Below are positions 12,587 through 24,600 of a DNA stretch of 64,000 nucleotides, in pieces. How positions within the stretch are numbered: the stretch's first letter is position 1; the number at the start of each line of letters is the position of its first letter. Made by a program: the position numbers and the translations under genes. Source of the stretch: Puccinia triticina (lineage: Eukaryota; Basidiomycota; Pucciniomycetes; Pucciniales; Pucciniaceae). The stretch lies in NCBI RefSeq assembly GCF_026914185.1, contig NC_070567.1, forward strand, positions 930,001 to 994,000, read 5' to 3'. Below the pieces are notes generated by a model. It searched no databases. It saw nothing but the letters and a program-made list of their open reading frames with translations, and was not told the origin of the DNA.

Positions 12587-14750
12587 TCAAGCAGACAGGT
12601 TGATAATGGATGAAAAGTAAGAAGGATTCCCGTTGTTGTAAGTAGGGGGGTTACCAAAAGTGCCTGAATTAACCTGGAGATTGAAGAATCAGCATTCATA
12701 CTGATGTTCTTTTGGACAAACTACTTCATACCTTGACTATTAATCGGGAAGTGGTTGAATCAAACCCATCAAGCTCGCCTTTAAGAAACACCCTGACCCC
12801 AGGATACAAATTATCAGATACATCAGGATTAAGCTGGAATTTGTCGATTATGTATGTAACATAAAATTCGCGGGTGAACAGTGCCTGATTTGTGTTGTCA
12901 GCAACGTCGAATAAACCATGAGTTCATGACAAACTCACATCGGTGCAATGAGCAACCACGAGTTCAATAATACATGAATTTGCTGAGATTAGGGTGTTGA
13001 CTTTTTGGATCAACCTCAGGCATCGAATCGTACCTGTTCCTTCCATTTTGATCGGTTTCAATGGTTCATTAACGTGGTTTGATCGTATTCTGTGGAATTT
13101 TTCAGGCGTGTAACGAAACTCTTGATTTGCAAGAGTGTCGGAAACTCTCACGATTCCTTTCAACTTATAATATTCGCCCATGCGCAATTTTGGAACCCCA
13201 CGACCATGACAAACGAGTCGTATCGCCAACATGCCCGCTGTTGATTCTAATAAGCTAGGGGAAAGAACTTTTGACTGGTAGACTTCTTCATGAGAAACAA
13301 TTCCATTGAATGTTTCGAGGCGCAATTTCTTTTACAATTCATAATCTCAGTTCCACTGACTGAATAAGAAGATAGGACAAGCAAACCTTACGCAATCTGT
13401 AGCTTGAAACGTTCCCTTGAAGTGTAAACCATCAAAATCCGTTAGTCCATCGAAATCGGTGTGTGGCCTGATTGAAATCATAATGTTTGCGCGAATATAT
13501 AAATGGAATTCGTGAAGTCGGATAATTACGGTATCAATTGGTAGATAAGTCACCAAGATTTTAATTGATGGGGGATTCTTGTCAGGAATCCTATGCGATG
13601 ACGCTCTCTTTTATTGATGGGGCCGCAACGCCATCGGAAAAAACTAACGACCGGGGCAGCATGTTTAGCCAAGATCGTCTGGCTGAAGTTTGGCGATTGG
13701 CTTGGCGGCTGACACTGACTGGCCCTAAGTCCCAGCGCCGTCGCGCAAGGCATTAGCGGTTTGGCTCAGGTCGGCGTATTGTAAACGACAAATCACATTT
13801 CAGGCCATCAAGTTCTCACATCAAGACATAGTGTATCGCAAGAAAGGTAGTTGATTGATCTCCATGACATTTTCTAGCTGGAAACATGACGTCCTGGATT
13901 AAGATAGCGACTTTGCAATTAAGTTTAGATGTTGTATTTGAGTAGACGAGTGCGGAACAACCTTTGTAGATATGGAAGCGGAATTGGAGGAATGAGATGA
14001 AAAATTCAAAATTGTGATAAGGGCCTGCTGATTCTCTTAAGTGATAGACCCATACATTTCATGGAAGAAATACTTGAATGAGAGTCAATCAGATGTTTGA
14101 ATAGGCAAGTGCTTTTGATTAATCGCTGTATGACTCTTCGTCTTGAATGTCTAAATCTCCACTGGTAACCTGATGCAATCATACTTGTCACTATAAAGCA
14201 GACCATATGAGACAGACTCGTACTCACCTCTACCCTCATCATATCCAGTTCCCGATTCCAACCGGCCAATGTTCCACGGAATAAGACTCGCTTCCCCGCT
14301 GAGAGTAATATAACCTCATCATCGGGAATAATCTTAGATGGGACGGCATAATTTACAAGCATGCTATCATTCTCCGGGTCCTGTCCGATTAACAGGTTAG
14401 TATTCAAGTTGATAAAAGTGTTCCCAATTGCTTACATTTTCGTCGACTCCATCATGTCTTATGATTAAGGAGATGGGCCCTTGAAGCCCCAGGCTTGATT
14501 TAGAGTGTAAAGTCTGAACAATAACACCTAGTGAATGAACTCGAGTTTCTCCGCCGGCGTGCGTAGTCGGAACTTCCCGGGTGTTGTTAATGTCGAACAT
14601 TATGAATGGCATTTCGTGCCTCTTTGCCCCAACGAGAAAACCCTCTATGGCATAAGTTTTACCGTAAGTCAACTTGCGGGAGAAGTTGGCGCGATACATT
14701 AACCAAACACAGGTGTGGTTTGGAAACATTCTGGCTTTGAATTTTGTCAT
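12587..14750 (-). CDS. Unknown protein with duplicated module, possibly tandem OB-folds
   Basis: A multi-exon gene on the minus strand: 14436-14750, 14228-14380, about 13590-13392, 13034-13328, 12939-12982, 12732-12884 and 12587-12673 (stop TGA). Junctions have good signals (GTAAGC, GTGAGT, GTATGA donors; TACTAAC branch-like site before 14380). The two 153-nt exons are paralogous: GKRVLFRGTLAGWNRELDMM and GVRVFLKGELDGFDSTTSRL. The exons before them share a YxxxGFLV/YKLKGIV strand pattern and a closing LxIxVxHxD. Alternating hydrophobic residues with a central G(K/V)RVxxxGxL suggest OB-like beta barrels, as in ssDNA-binding proteins; this is inference. The gene lies upstream of, and on the same strand as, the Helitron 3' end at 12331. 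The exon between the two modules, and any exon upstream of 14750, are uncertain. I do not recognise the family. Confidence 0.6.
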
Positions 14751-14869
14751 GCTCCTGATTTATACAGGAAAACTCACTGAATCCAATCACGCACAAGTCT
14801 GCAATAGTAATCCCGTAAGCAAAGATAAAGGTAAGGTAAAACTCTACTAACACTCTAGTACGTCCGTAA

Positions 14870-15233
14870 GAGCATCAGCATTGGTGGCTAAGTTAGTATG
14901 GACTAACTAGCTCGGATTATGCTTGGAATAAGCTAAACCAAGTGGCCAACCGCATTGGTGCAGATTTGCAGGTCCAAGGCTGTCAGAGATTATGTGTTTA
15001 GGTGCCTGTATGTTATGTGTTGGGCACCTAAACACATAGAGTTCATGCTTTCAAGCATGATGAATATGCATGTTGTGTTTAGTCCAAGGACTAGTGGGGT
15101 CTACATCTAGACCCCACTAGCTCGAAACGGAGCTCTGGTTCAAGTTGATCCCCAGTTGATCCAAGCCAATGCGGATGTGGGGGTGGACTAAGTGCCCTAA
15201 TCCGGGCTAACTTAGCCACAGATGCGGATTCTC
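14870..15233. mobile_element. MITE with 3-bp TAA duplication (PIF/Harbinger-like)
   Basis: TAA at 14867-14869 and 15234-15236 flanks a 364-bp element. Its left end gagcatcagcattggtggct pairs with the right end agccacagatgcggattctc, and pairing continues inward as aagttag / ctaactt. A 3-bp TWA-type duplication with imperfect TIRs is the PIF/Harbinger pattern. It has no coding capacity. Confidence 0.8.
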
Positions 15234-18200
15234 TAATTAGTGTGTATAATGATGAGTAGTTTGTTAGATGATACTACATACAAGAAGGAAAAAGAGAAGA
15301 GAAACTGTGAACCTCCACCCCCTTCCTTCCCTCCATGTGCTTCTCTGTTCCTACCCAATCCCACAGACCCAACACTTTCCTGCACTATTCCATCAGCTCC
15401 ACCCAATTTCCCACAGGTTGTGGTATGCTTTATGGTTACCCATCTTTCCATCAGCTCCACCCAATTTCCCACACCTTGTGGTATGCTTTATGGTTACCCA
15501 TCTAGCCCATTTCAAAATTTTCCATTTTCTCATATGTACACTCACAAATCAACCAACACGGCGGCATCACTGGATTCTACGGCTAAAACCACACAGGACA
15601 CCATGGACAACACACCTTAATCCCCTCTGGATCAGAAGATGCAACCCCTTCAAGATACCATCAGTCAGTTTCATACACATGAAACACCATACTCAGGTCA
15701 TGTAATCCGTTACAAGAACCACCCTTACCCAGGACCATATATCCGTTGCATGGGCCACTCTGATACTTGTCTACCCTTTACATATGCTTTACATCATCAG
15801 CTGCACTCATTACATTGTGTTATGCACGTGTCATGCAGTGTCATGCAGTGTCATGCAGTGTCATGCAGTGTCATGCACACTAGATGCAGGCTTATGCAGT
15901 CTTATGCAGGCTTATGCAGGTGCATGCTGACTAGTGTAATAGGGGCTGCAGTTCATGCAGGTGTCAAGCTAGCAAAAACCCCTCATGTAGCTTGCACATG
16001 ACATCAGTTGACAGCTCAGGCTAGCTAAATTCCCTCGTATGACATCATTTCACAGCAGGTGACAGACAGGGGCAGTACAGATGATCAGGTGACCCAATGA
16101 CATCATAGGCCAAACTTAAACCTCTCACCCCCTCTTTCTCACCAGCTAAATTCCCTCATCATTACATCATGTGACCTGTCAATTGGGCTAAATTCCCTCA
16201 TCTAGGCTGTACCACCAGCCAAAATCCCTCATTTGACAGCTCAGGGCAGCTAAAATCCCTCACCCTTTTCTATTTAAGGAGGCTCTCCTCCCCCCAGTTG
16301 TAATTTCTCTCAGCAAACTACTTGCACTCAGCTTACCCCATAACAGTACAACACTTGCTCACTCTACAGTATTAGCCCCCACTATATTGGTTTTACCCTT
16401 ATTACATAACAATTACATACATACAACAACACTATTACATCGCTCAATCATCATCAACCCCTCTGTCAGGGTGTTTCACAACCTCTTTGCGGCAACACAC
16501 GGACCATATCAACTCACAACTCACTCAGCACCGGTTACATCACCCATATACCCCAAGCCACTTGTTCGACGTGGGCTATCTTTTGATACACCTCCACTAT
16601 CACTACATAAACCTTCCAATCGTAGATTGGGGGGCTTGTTTTAGTGTCTAGTGACCCAGGAAAGGCAGAGGTAACCTCATTCATCCCTTTCCGCACTCAG
16701 AAAAAGGTTCTCAGGAACAATTTTGAGCTTTACAACGTCATTGTCTAAGACTCTGCTCCTCTCCAACGCTTGACCTCCCATGCCCTCTGTCTAGCCCCTG
16801 TCAGTCAGTCTCTTGCCCCAGCTCCACCCGCTTTAGCTGCCTTGGCTCACCTGCTGATGCGCCGCTGCTATCAATCCACAAGTTTAGTCCGCCTCAGTCC
16901 AGCCCTGTCTATTGGCTCTGGTCTGGATATCTGATCCAAAATCTGCAATCCGCGTCTTCCCAATCCGTGCATTCCGTCCATGCGCAACTTTTTGTAAGCT
17001 TTCTTAGCGTACTTTCTGACATCATCCTCAGTGCTTATGTCACTGGCATACACTCTGCGCTCAGCCGCTCTGTGCATTCCCGCCCGCGCTATCACCAAGT
17101 GGTCATTCTACCATGCCCGCCCATATAAATCACCACACCAATCAATAACTAGATAAACCAACAGTCCACCGGGAAGACTCCCTCCCAATGAGGTGGAAGA
17201 GTTCAAGGATTGAGGGGATTTTGCTAAGGTTGCTTCTGAGTTTGAGGTGTGGGAGCCATTCCAGGAGATGGTGGGTGGAGTATGGGTGATGGGTGTGGTC
17301 ATGGGTGTTCAAGATCATGTATCTGATCTGGAAGGATATCTGTACGCCCCGGGCCCGCAGTGTGGATATCAATGCTGCAGCACATTTATCCACCTAGGTG
17401 GTGGGTGTTGCCCACAGGTACCCGGGTACCTGGTGGTATTTCCACCAAATGTCAACACCCGCAATCTGACCTGGCACCTGCAGGCGGGTACAGCTGGTAT
17501 CACTTGGCAATCCTTACTCAGCTCCACTGACCTGTATGAGTCAGCACCTCCAGCTCCATGGCAAACCACAACTCAGCTCACCCAATTCAATGTGTCACTG
17601 TGTTTCAGAATCCCCCGCTCAACCAGCTCACCCAGCTAATTGGCTTACTGCCATCCACCTCACCCAGCTTCTTGTGTCAGCTGGCACTCTTTTGTAGAGA
17701 GCAAGCAGCACAAGGGTACAGCAATTATAAGTATAATTACTATAAAACTAGATACGGCTAAGATGGAGAGGAAGAAATAAAATAAGAAAGAATTCACACT
17801 TGGATTCATCACATTAGCATTTTAAATATATCTAGTCTAAAAGACTGTTTAAGCTGCTAAATCTAGCCTCTCCAGATAGAATTCTATTGGAGGTTAGATC
17901 ACAGGTATGTATGTGATATTTTTGGTTTCTTTCTGGCTATGATAGCATGGTAGGGTTATTACCAAAAAAACCAATGAAGTTTATTTTAGTATTTCACAGT
18001 TATGGTTGTGTATTTTGTAAGGAATGGGAGTGGTGACCTTACGGGATTCACATCCTAGGTGCAATTCTCTAACAAGTACAAAAGACAGAAAGATTTCTTG
18101 AGAGTTCTGGAATTACGGAAGTGGGAAATAATTGAAAGTCATAAATCCTTTCAACAAGGAGATTTTATAGATCCTAGTCAAATGAGTCTATTATTTTATG

Positions 18201-18687
18201 TACTAATGATAGTAGTTAAATAAAAAAGTCAGTTTGAGTAGTAACATTACCTTATTCTTGATATTGGGTTGGATGTCAAATATACAAAATTCTTGATTTT
18301 CTTCAAAAAAACCCCTGTCAGCCTCAGGCCTAGAACTTGACTATAGTCAAGCCTTTACAACGGAGAGGCGTAGCCAACCTTGTCAACACCATACCAGACA
18401 AGCTGCGCAAGCTCGGGTCCCCCGGCCTCTGCAACCCAAGGAATTGTACCCAGGAGTTGCTCAGTCTTCGGGGACCTTTGCTTGCTGCCGGTGGTGCGTC
18501 CGCCGCAGCGGGAGGGGGCGAGTACGAGTTAGGTTTCCACAGGTTTCAGCCGGATATCGATTTGTAATCTTTTGAAACCTAACCCTCCTCTGGTGAGACC
18601 CGCTCCCTCGAAGGATTCTGGAGTACAAAATCGCCTCCCGGCCCACCGTCCCACATCCTGCCCCTCGACCAGCCGATCCGAACGAAG
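15234..18687. other. Repeat-rich region without a recognised gene
   Basis: It holds a two-copy direct repeat of about 58 bp near 15390-15510 (catcagctccacccaatttc plus following bases), the LTR-like sequence annotated separately, a ggtacccgggtacc palindrome near 17418-17431, and an AT-rich stretch 17690-18330. The last 350 bp are GC-richer and form the upstream region of the ribosomal protein gene. Confidence 0.4.
15820..16650 (+). mobile_element. Possible solo LTR with tandem 10-bp motif
   Basis: The features of an LTR promoter lie in order: a tandem array of tgtcatgcag (about 4-5 copies, 15827-15885), repeated gctaaattccctcat words (four near-copies between 16024 and 16260), a TATA-like ctatttaagg at 16270, then a C/T-rich leader. 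I could not fix the TG/CA ends or a target duplication, and no internal domain adjoins it, so boundaries are approximate. Confidence 0.35.
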
Positions 18688-20055
18688 ATGCCCGCCTCAA
18701 CGTGGGTCTCACCACTACCTGCCCGATTCCATCTATGTCCTGCCGGCTGACAGCCCTTCTCCCAATCGTCTTATTAGTACCGTCCCTACTCCGCAAGATG
18801 TGCTGGTCCCCGAGACTTTGCTGAAGAAGCGCAAAGTTAACGACAAGGCCCGTGAAGAAAAGCTTGCCAAAGCTATTGAAGCCCGTAAGGTACGCTCACA
18901 TCTACTGATCGTCCGCTCTGTCTCTTTCCACCTCCTCCGTAACAATGATGTCAAACATCTATACCCAAATTGCTGAGCGCTAACGCGCTATGCTGATATC
19001 ATGACACAATTATACCATCTTTCGGGTCTGAGTTACATACACATTCGACATACCCTCCTCATTACATCGCACAATTTCATTAGTCGAATCTCCAACTGAC
19101 CCATCTGCATGAATAATTTCATAGGCCAGCAAAGCCAAGCGTCAGGTCATCTTTAAACGTGCCGAGAAATATGTCATCGAGTACAAGAGGAAAGAGCGTG
19201 AGGCCATCCGTCTCCGCCGAGCTGCCAAGGTACGTCGGTATCACCGTTACGCTCCTTTTTACCAACACCCGCAACCTGACTGATACCATTTTGGCCTGCA
19301 GTCCTCTGGAGACTTCTTTGTCCCATCAGAGGCTAAGGTCTATTTCGTTATCAGGCTGAGGGGGTGCGTCCTTGGCATGGGCTAGCTAGGCCACCTTTCC
19401 GTCATTCAAGAGCTGATCGAAATTCACCGCTTGCCCCACGAAACTTTACCACCTTTGCCCAGTATTAACGAAATTGCGCCCAAGCCACGAAAGATCCTCC
19501 AGCTTCTCCGACTGCTTCAGATCAACAACGGTGTCTTCATCAAAGTCACCCGAGCTACTACCCAAATGCTCCAACTTGTCGAGCCTTACGTCACCTACGG
19601 GTCAGACCTCTTTTCCTTCCCAACGTTTGGCTCTGTGTGATCATCTGCTTACCGTACATTGTACCTTTCAGTGAACCCAATTTGAAGACTGTTCGTGAAC
19701 TGATTTACAAGCGGGGTTACGGAAAGATCAACAAGCAACGGATCCCTCTGGACAACAATGCGATCATCGAGAAGCACCTTGGCCAGTACGGTATCATCTC
19801 AATCGAGGACATTGTCCACGAGATCATCACCGTTGGACCTAACTTCAAGCAAGTTAACAATTTCCTCTACCCCTTCCACTTGAGCAACCCTACCTCTGGG
19901 TTCCGAGCCAGGAAGTTCACAGCCTTCGTTGAGGGTGGTGATGCGTAAGTCGTTTCTCCCCTAGGTCACCTTGCTCACCATATACTTACTCTCTCTTCTC
20001 TGACAGTGGAAAGCGGGAACATTACATCAACCAGCTAGTCCGAAACATGAACTAG
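18688..20055 (+). CDS. RPL7: 60S ribosomal protein uL30 (L7)
   Basis: Seven exons: 18688-18701, 18778-18889, 19125-19229, 19302-19363, 19463-19600, 19672-19944 and 20007-20055. They join in frame to 250 residues, the usual size for eukaryotic L7. The protein begins [20 protein letters not shown], has the basic eukaryote-specific N-terminal helix ([39 protein letters not shown]), then the conserved fold [57 protein letters not shown] and [21 protein letters not shown], ending [10 protein letters not shown]. It is a structural large-subunit protein at the 5S rRNA side. The 14-nt first exon was chosen because it supplies an ATG in phase with a GTGGGT donor; tiny first exons are common in fungal ribosomal protein genes. 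Confidence 0.95.
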
Positions 20056-20807
20056 AGGTAGTTCGAGCGTTCTTGGGTTACTCCCAAGCCCTGAAATTTT
20101 AGTAACATTTGATGAAAATAAAACAAAACACGCGTGAACGCACATCAGAGGAGCATTCCCAAACTAATGAGCGCCGCCGTCCGCTAGCAATTGAGTGTTC
20201 GTTCGTCACAGTGTCATGTGAGGAAAGGAAAGTGTGTAATACATTTGTGTTAAGCACGGGGAGAAGGATAAGGGAGCACCCCCCCCATGCTCAGTATGGT
20301 TCCCACATCAAGAAATAACCTACACCTCTTGAGCTACATATTTGGCAGACCTTGCGTTAAGCCGGCATGAGTCCGTTTTTGCAGACTACGGGTGTTCGGG
20401 CGGGGGGTTAGCCTTGTACCAAACCCATGATCCGAAACAACCCGGGTGGAATGGGGTCCACCCGGGTGGTCACATTCATTTTTTTACTGTGCCTCTGGGC
20501 TGAAATCTTCAAGTTATCTTAAGTCCCCCCTGGTGGGAGGCTTGCTGTGTAACCTCCAGCACCACCCACCACCCTTGTTCCGGTCATCAATAGGAGTGTA
20601 ACATACTCCCCTCGATGACCGGAACGTTCTGGTCATCGGGACGCACTGGAACTGGGACATCAGGACCTTAAAATAAAGAAAGTGAGCGGACTAAAAAGCT
20701 CAAATTCTGACAGGTACACTTCCCTCCACTCAATCAAGGAAAACTGTTCTGATTGATCTTTTATCTTGTTGAAGTAGTCATAACGATACATGAATTGGTG
20801 ACATATA
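20056..20807. other. RPL7 3' flank; short palindromic repeat unit
   Basis: No gene seen. An aataaaa polyadenylation-like signal lies at about 20116. One unit of the CTCGATGACCGG palindromic family lies at about 20580-20642. A 45-bp block (20711-20755) is repeated with one mismatch at 59449-59493. Confidence 0.5.
20580..20642. repeat. Palindromic CTCGATGACCGG unit
   Basis: Contains ccggtcatc, then cccctcgatgaccggaacgt, then tctggtcatcggga, the same inverted words that make up the arrays at 39045, 48888 and 57740. Confidence 0.7.
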
Positions 20808-20815
20808 AATAAATA

Positions 20816-21006
20816 GGGTCTTGGAAAAACGACTCCCAAGTTTTGGGAAAACGACTCCCAAGTTTTGGGAAAACGACTCCCATACGTCCACGCGACTATT
20901 TTTCGACCAGCGCTAGACGTCGACCTAGACCCTTTTTTTGGGTACGGCTTTTTTGGGAGTCGTCAACCCAAAAAAATTATTTTTTGGGAGTCGTCCCCAC
21001 TAATTT
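20816..21006. repeat. MULE left terminal inverted repeat
   Basis: Contains three closely spaced copies of cgactcccaagtttt/cgactcccatacg, then aggtctagcg-type bases near 20920, then two gggagtcgtc words. It pairs with 26616-26790; the differences are a few substitutions and a short deletion between the last two gggagtcgtc words. Confidence 0.92.
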
Positions 21007-21114
21007 TTCGTATTATGTTTTATTATTTTTAATATGTATAACTTTTTTGTTCCACGTACTAGAGACATAAAAATTTGAGAGCACAGAGAAACATACATAA
21101 AAATACAATACTGA

Positions 21115-21480
21115 AAGTTTTAGCAGTATTGTCCCATCAGAAAATTAGATATAAGGGATGTGCGCCAAAATTAGTAGGAAAATAACTGCTGACTGTGTAA
21201 CTTTTGCGTTACACACCCAAAATGTCCACAAATTTCAGGGATATCTTAAGACTGCATAAACTCTGTGATATAAAATTTCTGGCATTATTGTTCCATCAGA
21301 ACATGACACATAAGGGGCATGCCAAATGCTCAGTAGGAAATGACTGCTAACTGTGTAACTTTTGTGTTACACAACCAAACAGTCTAAAATTTTCAGGGAT
21401 ATTTCAAGACTGTAACTCCTCTGCGCTATAATGTTTGTGGCATTAGTGTGCCATCAGAACATGAGATATGAGGGGTGCAG
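21115..21480. repeat. MULE subterminal tandem repeat, unit about 160 bp
   Basis: About 2.3 copies share the words ccatcagaa-atgagatataagg, tagtaggaaa-tgactgctgac, tgtgtaacttttgtgttac and tttcagggatat. Related words occur at about 58210-58420 inside the foldback element 57078-59026, linking the two families. Confidence 0.75.
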
Positions 21481-21684
21481 CTCCACAATAGACATGCTCC
21501 CTACCAGCGCACAATTTGTACCTCATGTTTGATGACACAAACTCTCAGAGCTGCCAGAAATAATGAGGACAAGAAAATATCAAAAGTGTTTATTCAAAAA
21601 ATACTAGAGAGGAATAATATTCACAATATTTATTCAAAAAAGACTAGAACAACCACCAATACATGAAAACTACAAATGGAAATA

Positions 21685-24600
21685 CTAGTAAAATTTACCA
21701 CTCTTATCAGGAAAGAGGAGCTTTCTTCCACCTGTTTGAGCAAAACAATCAGAGTATCTTGCCTCCCAACCTCGTGCCTCTGGGTTGGCATTTAGCTTCC
21801 AGCTCTTTTGTGGGGAAGGGGCAGGGAAGACGTCAGGGGAAGATAGTTCTAGAGCCACAAAGTGATCGAGTCGCCGGATGAAAGCCAAGAAGATTGGGGG
21901 GTTTTGGTTAGGAGGGCAGAAGGAGGGAAGGAAAGTTTGAGACCACTCTTCAGTGAAATAAAAAACTGGCCGTTGTAAAGTGTTGGCCAGTGCTTCGCCG
22001 GAGGAGGGCATTGCCATCCAATGAGCCATACTGCAACCTTTGGTACCGGAAAAGTTTATTCTGGCCAGAGTCGACTTGATGTTGTGAAAATGTCCCAACT
22101 TCACGTACCACTCGCCTCGTTTGCTGATTTCGTCGGCTAGAGCTTCTCGGACTGCACTCCAAGCGCCCTGACCATTCCCCAAGCACCATGCCACCGCGCG
22201 GAATCCACAATGGCCATCTGACTCGACATCAAGTATCCGCTTGACCAAGGATCTGATGATGACTGGGAGTTGATTGAGCCAATTCGGTCGGTCAACTGGT
22301 TCTTTGGATGGGGGTGGGGGGACTGGTGCTGTTGGTGGTGGAGGGACTGGAGCTGTTGGCGGTGGAGGGACTTGCGTGGGTCGCGGCGGAGGTACCCGGC
22401 TAGATTTCGGCGGAGGGGCGGGGGCAGACAAGGTTGATTGAGCAGGAGCGGAAGGTGGAGCTGGCTTCTTAGCAGTGGCGCGGGTTGGACGTTGCGGCGG
22501 AGGCGCGGGGGCAGACAAGGTTGATTGCAAAGGAGGGGAAGGGGAAAGCGGAGCTTGCATCTTCCCAGCGGCGCAGGACGTACGTTGCTGCGGAGGGGCG
22601 GTGGCAGATGAGGCGGAGTTCACAGGAGGGGAAGGGGAAGCTGGCTTCTTAGGTGCGACACGGACCGGTTTGAAGCGCTTTGTTGGGACTTGGGCTTTCA
22701 GAGGCTGAGGAGGAGGAAGCGCAGGTGAGGAGGGTGGTGGTGATGGAGACGGCAACGGAGAAGGAGTTGGAGAAGGAGACTGAGCGACTTTCTTGGCGGT
22801 CTTTGAGTTTTGGGGTGGGAGTTTCCTCTTCTTGGGTGCTGGTTCCTTCTTCTTCTCGTCTTGCTTCTTCTTCTTCTCCTCCTCTTCTTTCTTCCTTTTT
22901 TGTTGCTCCTTCTCTTCTTTCTTCATTTGTTTCATTTCTTCCTTCTCCGCTTTTCTGGTTTCCGCTAGCTTCTGTTTCTTGGACTTCATCATCACTCCTT
23001 CTTCATTCTTCCTTTTATTTTCAACGTGTTCGAAGGCGGAGGGGTCCCTTTTTGTAGTTTTTGGTTTGTTTGGCGCGCCTTTTGGACGTCCACGGGTGGT
23101 CTGTGCTTGTGTTGGTTCCTGGATTGTCACAACGGTTCCAGAGCCTTCCAATAGGCTGTTGATAGCTTGTAACTGGTCCGCCATCTGCACGGGATTCATC
23201 TGCAGGAGCCTTTTGCGGATCCGGTCGACTTGCTCAATTTGGGTGAGATCAGCGTTGGTGCCAAGAGCATGGAGATCCTGGGGGGAATGAAAAGACTCCA
23301 GTTAGTAAGGGAATGGCGCAGGGGAGGTTAAAAATTGGAGGGAGGGGCGGCAATGGCCGGATAAATGGGAGTCGGCGGGAGTCGTTCTTCCAATTGAGGG
23401 TCCGCAGCATGGCGATTTGGGAGTCGTTATTCCAATTCGCATGCCGCATGGACCGAAAATGGGAGTCGTTTGTGTCCCAGGTGCGCGCGGGGGTAAAAGG
23501 TAGTTGTTGGAGAAAAATGGGAGTCGTCCGCCGAGAAATGGGAGTCGTCATAGGAAAAATGGGAGTCGTCCGCCGAGAAATGGGAGTCGTCATAGGAAAA
23601 ATGGGAGTCGTCCACAAAAACCGGCCATCCAAGGCCCCCCCACATGACAAAAAGATAAAAAAAGACCCAGATCTTACCTTCATGTGCCACTGGACATGAA
23701 AATCCTTGGGAAGTATCTTCTCGCCATCCATTGCGCGCTGCCGGAGTGTATGCTTACAAGGAATTCCCATCCGGTTTTTGTAACACCCGTTGCACCTGTG
23801 CCAATTCTCCAGGTCAACACTTGCTCTCAGATTATCCTGCGCCTTCCGGAGAGCAAAGTGGGTGATCCGGCCGTGACAGAGCAAGAAAATCTTCCCTATT
23901 GATCAAAGGCTTCTAATCTTCTCCTTGTGATGCGCTGCGGAGATTTTGTGGGATTGAGCTTCAAGCGCATTCGTGATTAACTTGATGACGGCGGCAAAAG
24001 AATTGTTGGGGCCCAGGAGATAAGATTTGATGAAAGCATGCGATGATTCAATTCGAGACGTCGTCCAATGGTCGAAATGAGGTATATACTTTGTCCAAGC
24101 GTTAGCATACTTTTCACACACCGGAAGCCATGTCTCAATCATGTAATCTCCAAAACCTTTGCCGTATTTCGCGCAAAAACGACTGAAGCTTGAGCGGAAA
24201 TCACCTGGACTAGTCATCTTGATTAAGTTGCTCCAGTGTTGAAGCATTTTGAACTCCTTCGCCTTGTTCTTGATGTGTTTTGCGCCATTGGAGACCAAGT
24301 TCTTCTGTATGTGCCAAGTGCAAAGCATGTGAGTCAAATCCGGAAAATTGGACTGGAGAGAGGAGATGAGAGCTTCTTCTTGGTTGGTCAGAACAACAGC
24401 AGGAAGGGGAATCTTGTTCGAGGTGAAAACTGTGAGGAGGGATTCGAGCGCCCAGTTGTAATAATCTTGTGTCTCTTTGGCGAGAAAGCAGAACACCAAA
24501 CTGAAAGACTTGTTGGCTCCAGTAACACCAGTGATGTGGAGGAGAGGCATCCGATACTTATTTGTCTTGTACGTACAGTCAAGGAAAAGGATCAAATGGT

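Larger units (their letters stand above)
12331..17804 (-). mobile_element. Helitron 3' terminus (secure) with tentative 5' end
   Basis: Read on the minus strand, a hairpin gcggcgaagccgcc is followed 9 bp later by CTAG and then T, exactly like the 3' ends at 34663, 37483 and 51955. The 3' end at 12331 is therefore well supported. The 5' end is uncertain: a minus-strand A|TCCAAGT occurs at 17804, but its subterminal sequence does not match the other three copies. If that end is right, the element would be about 5.5 kb and would contain the gene at 12587-14750, a MITE and an LTR-like sequence. Confidence 0.45.

Noticed and set aside
17804..17804. Confident 5' end for the Helitron ending at 12331
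   Set aside because: Only the TCCAAGT word matches; the subterminal TTTATTAAA and 5' region shared by the other copies are missing, so it is kept as tentative only.
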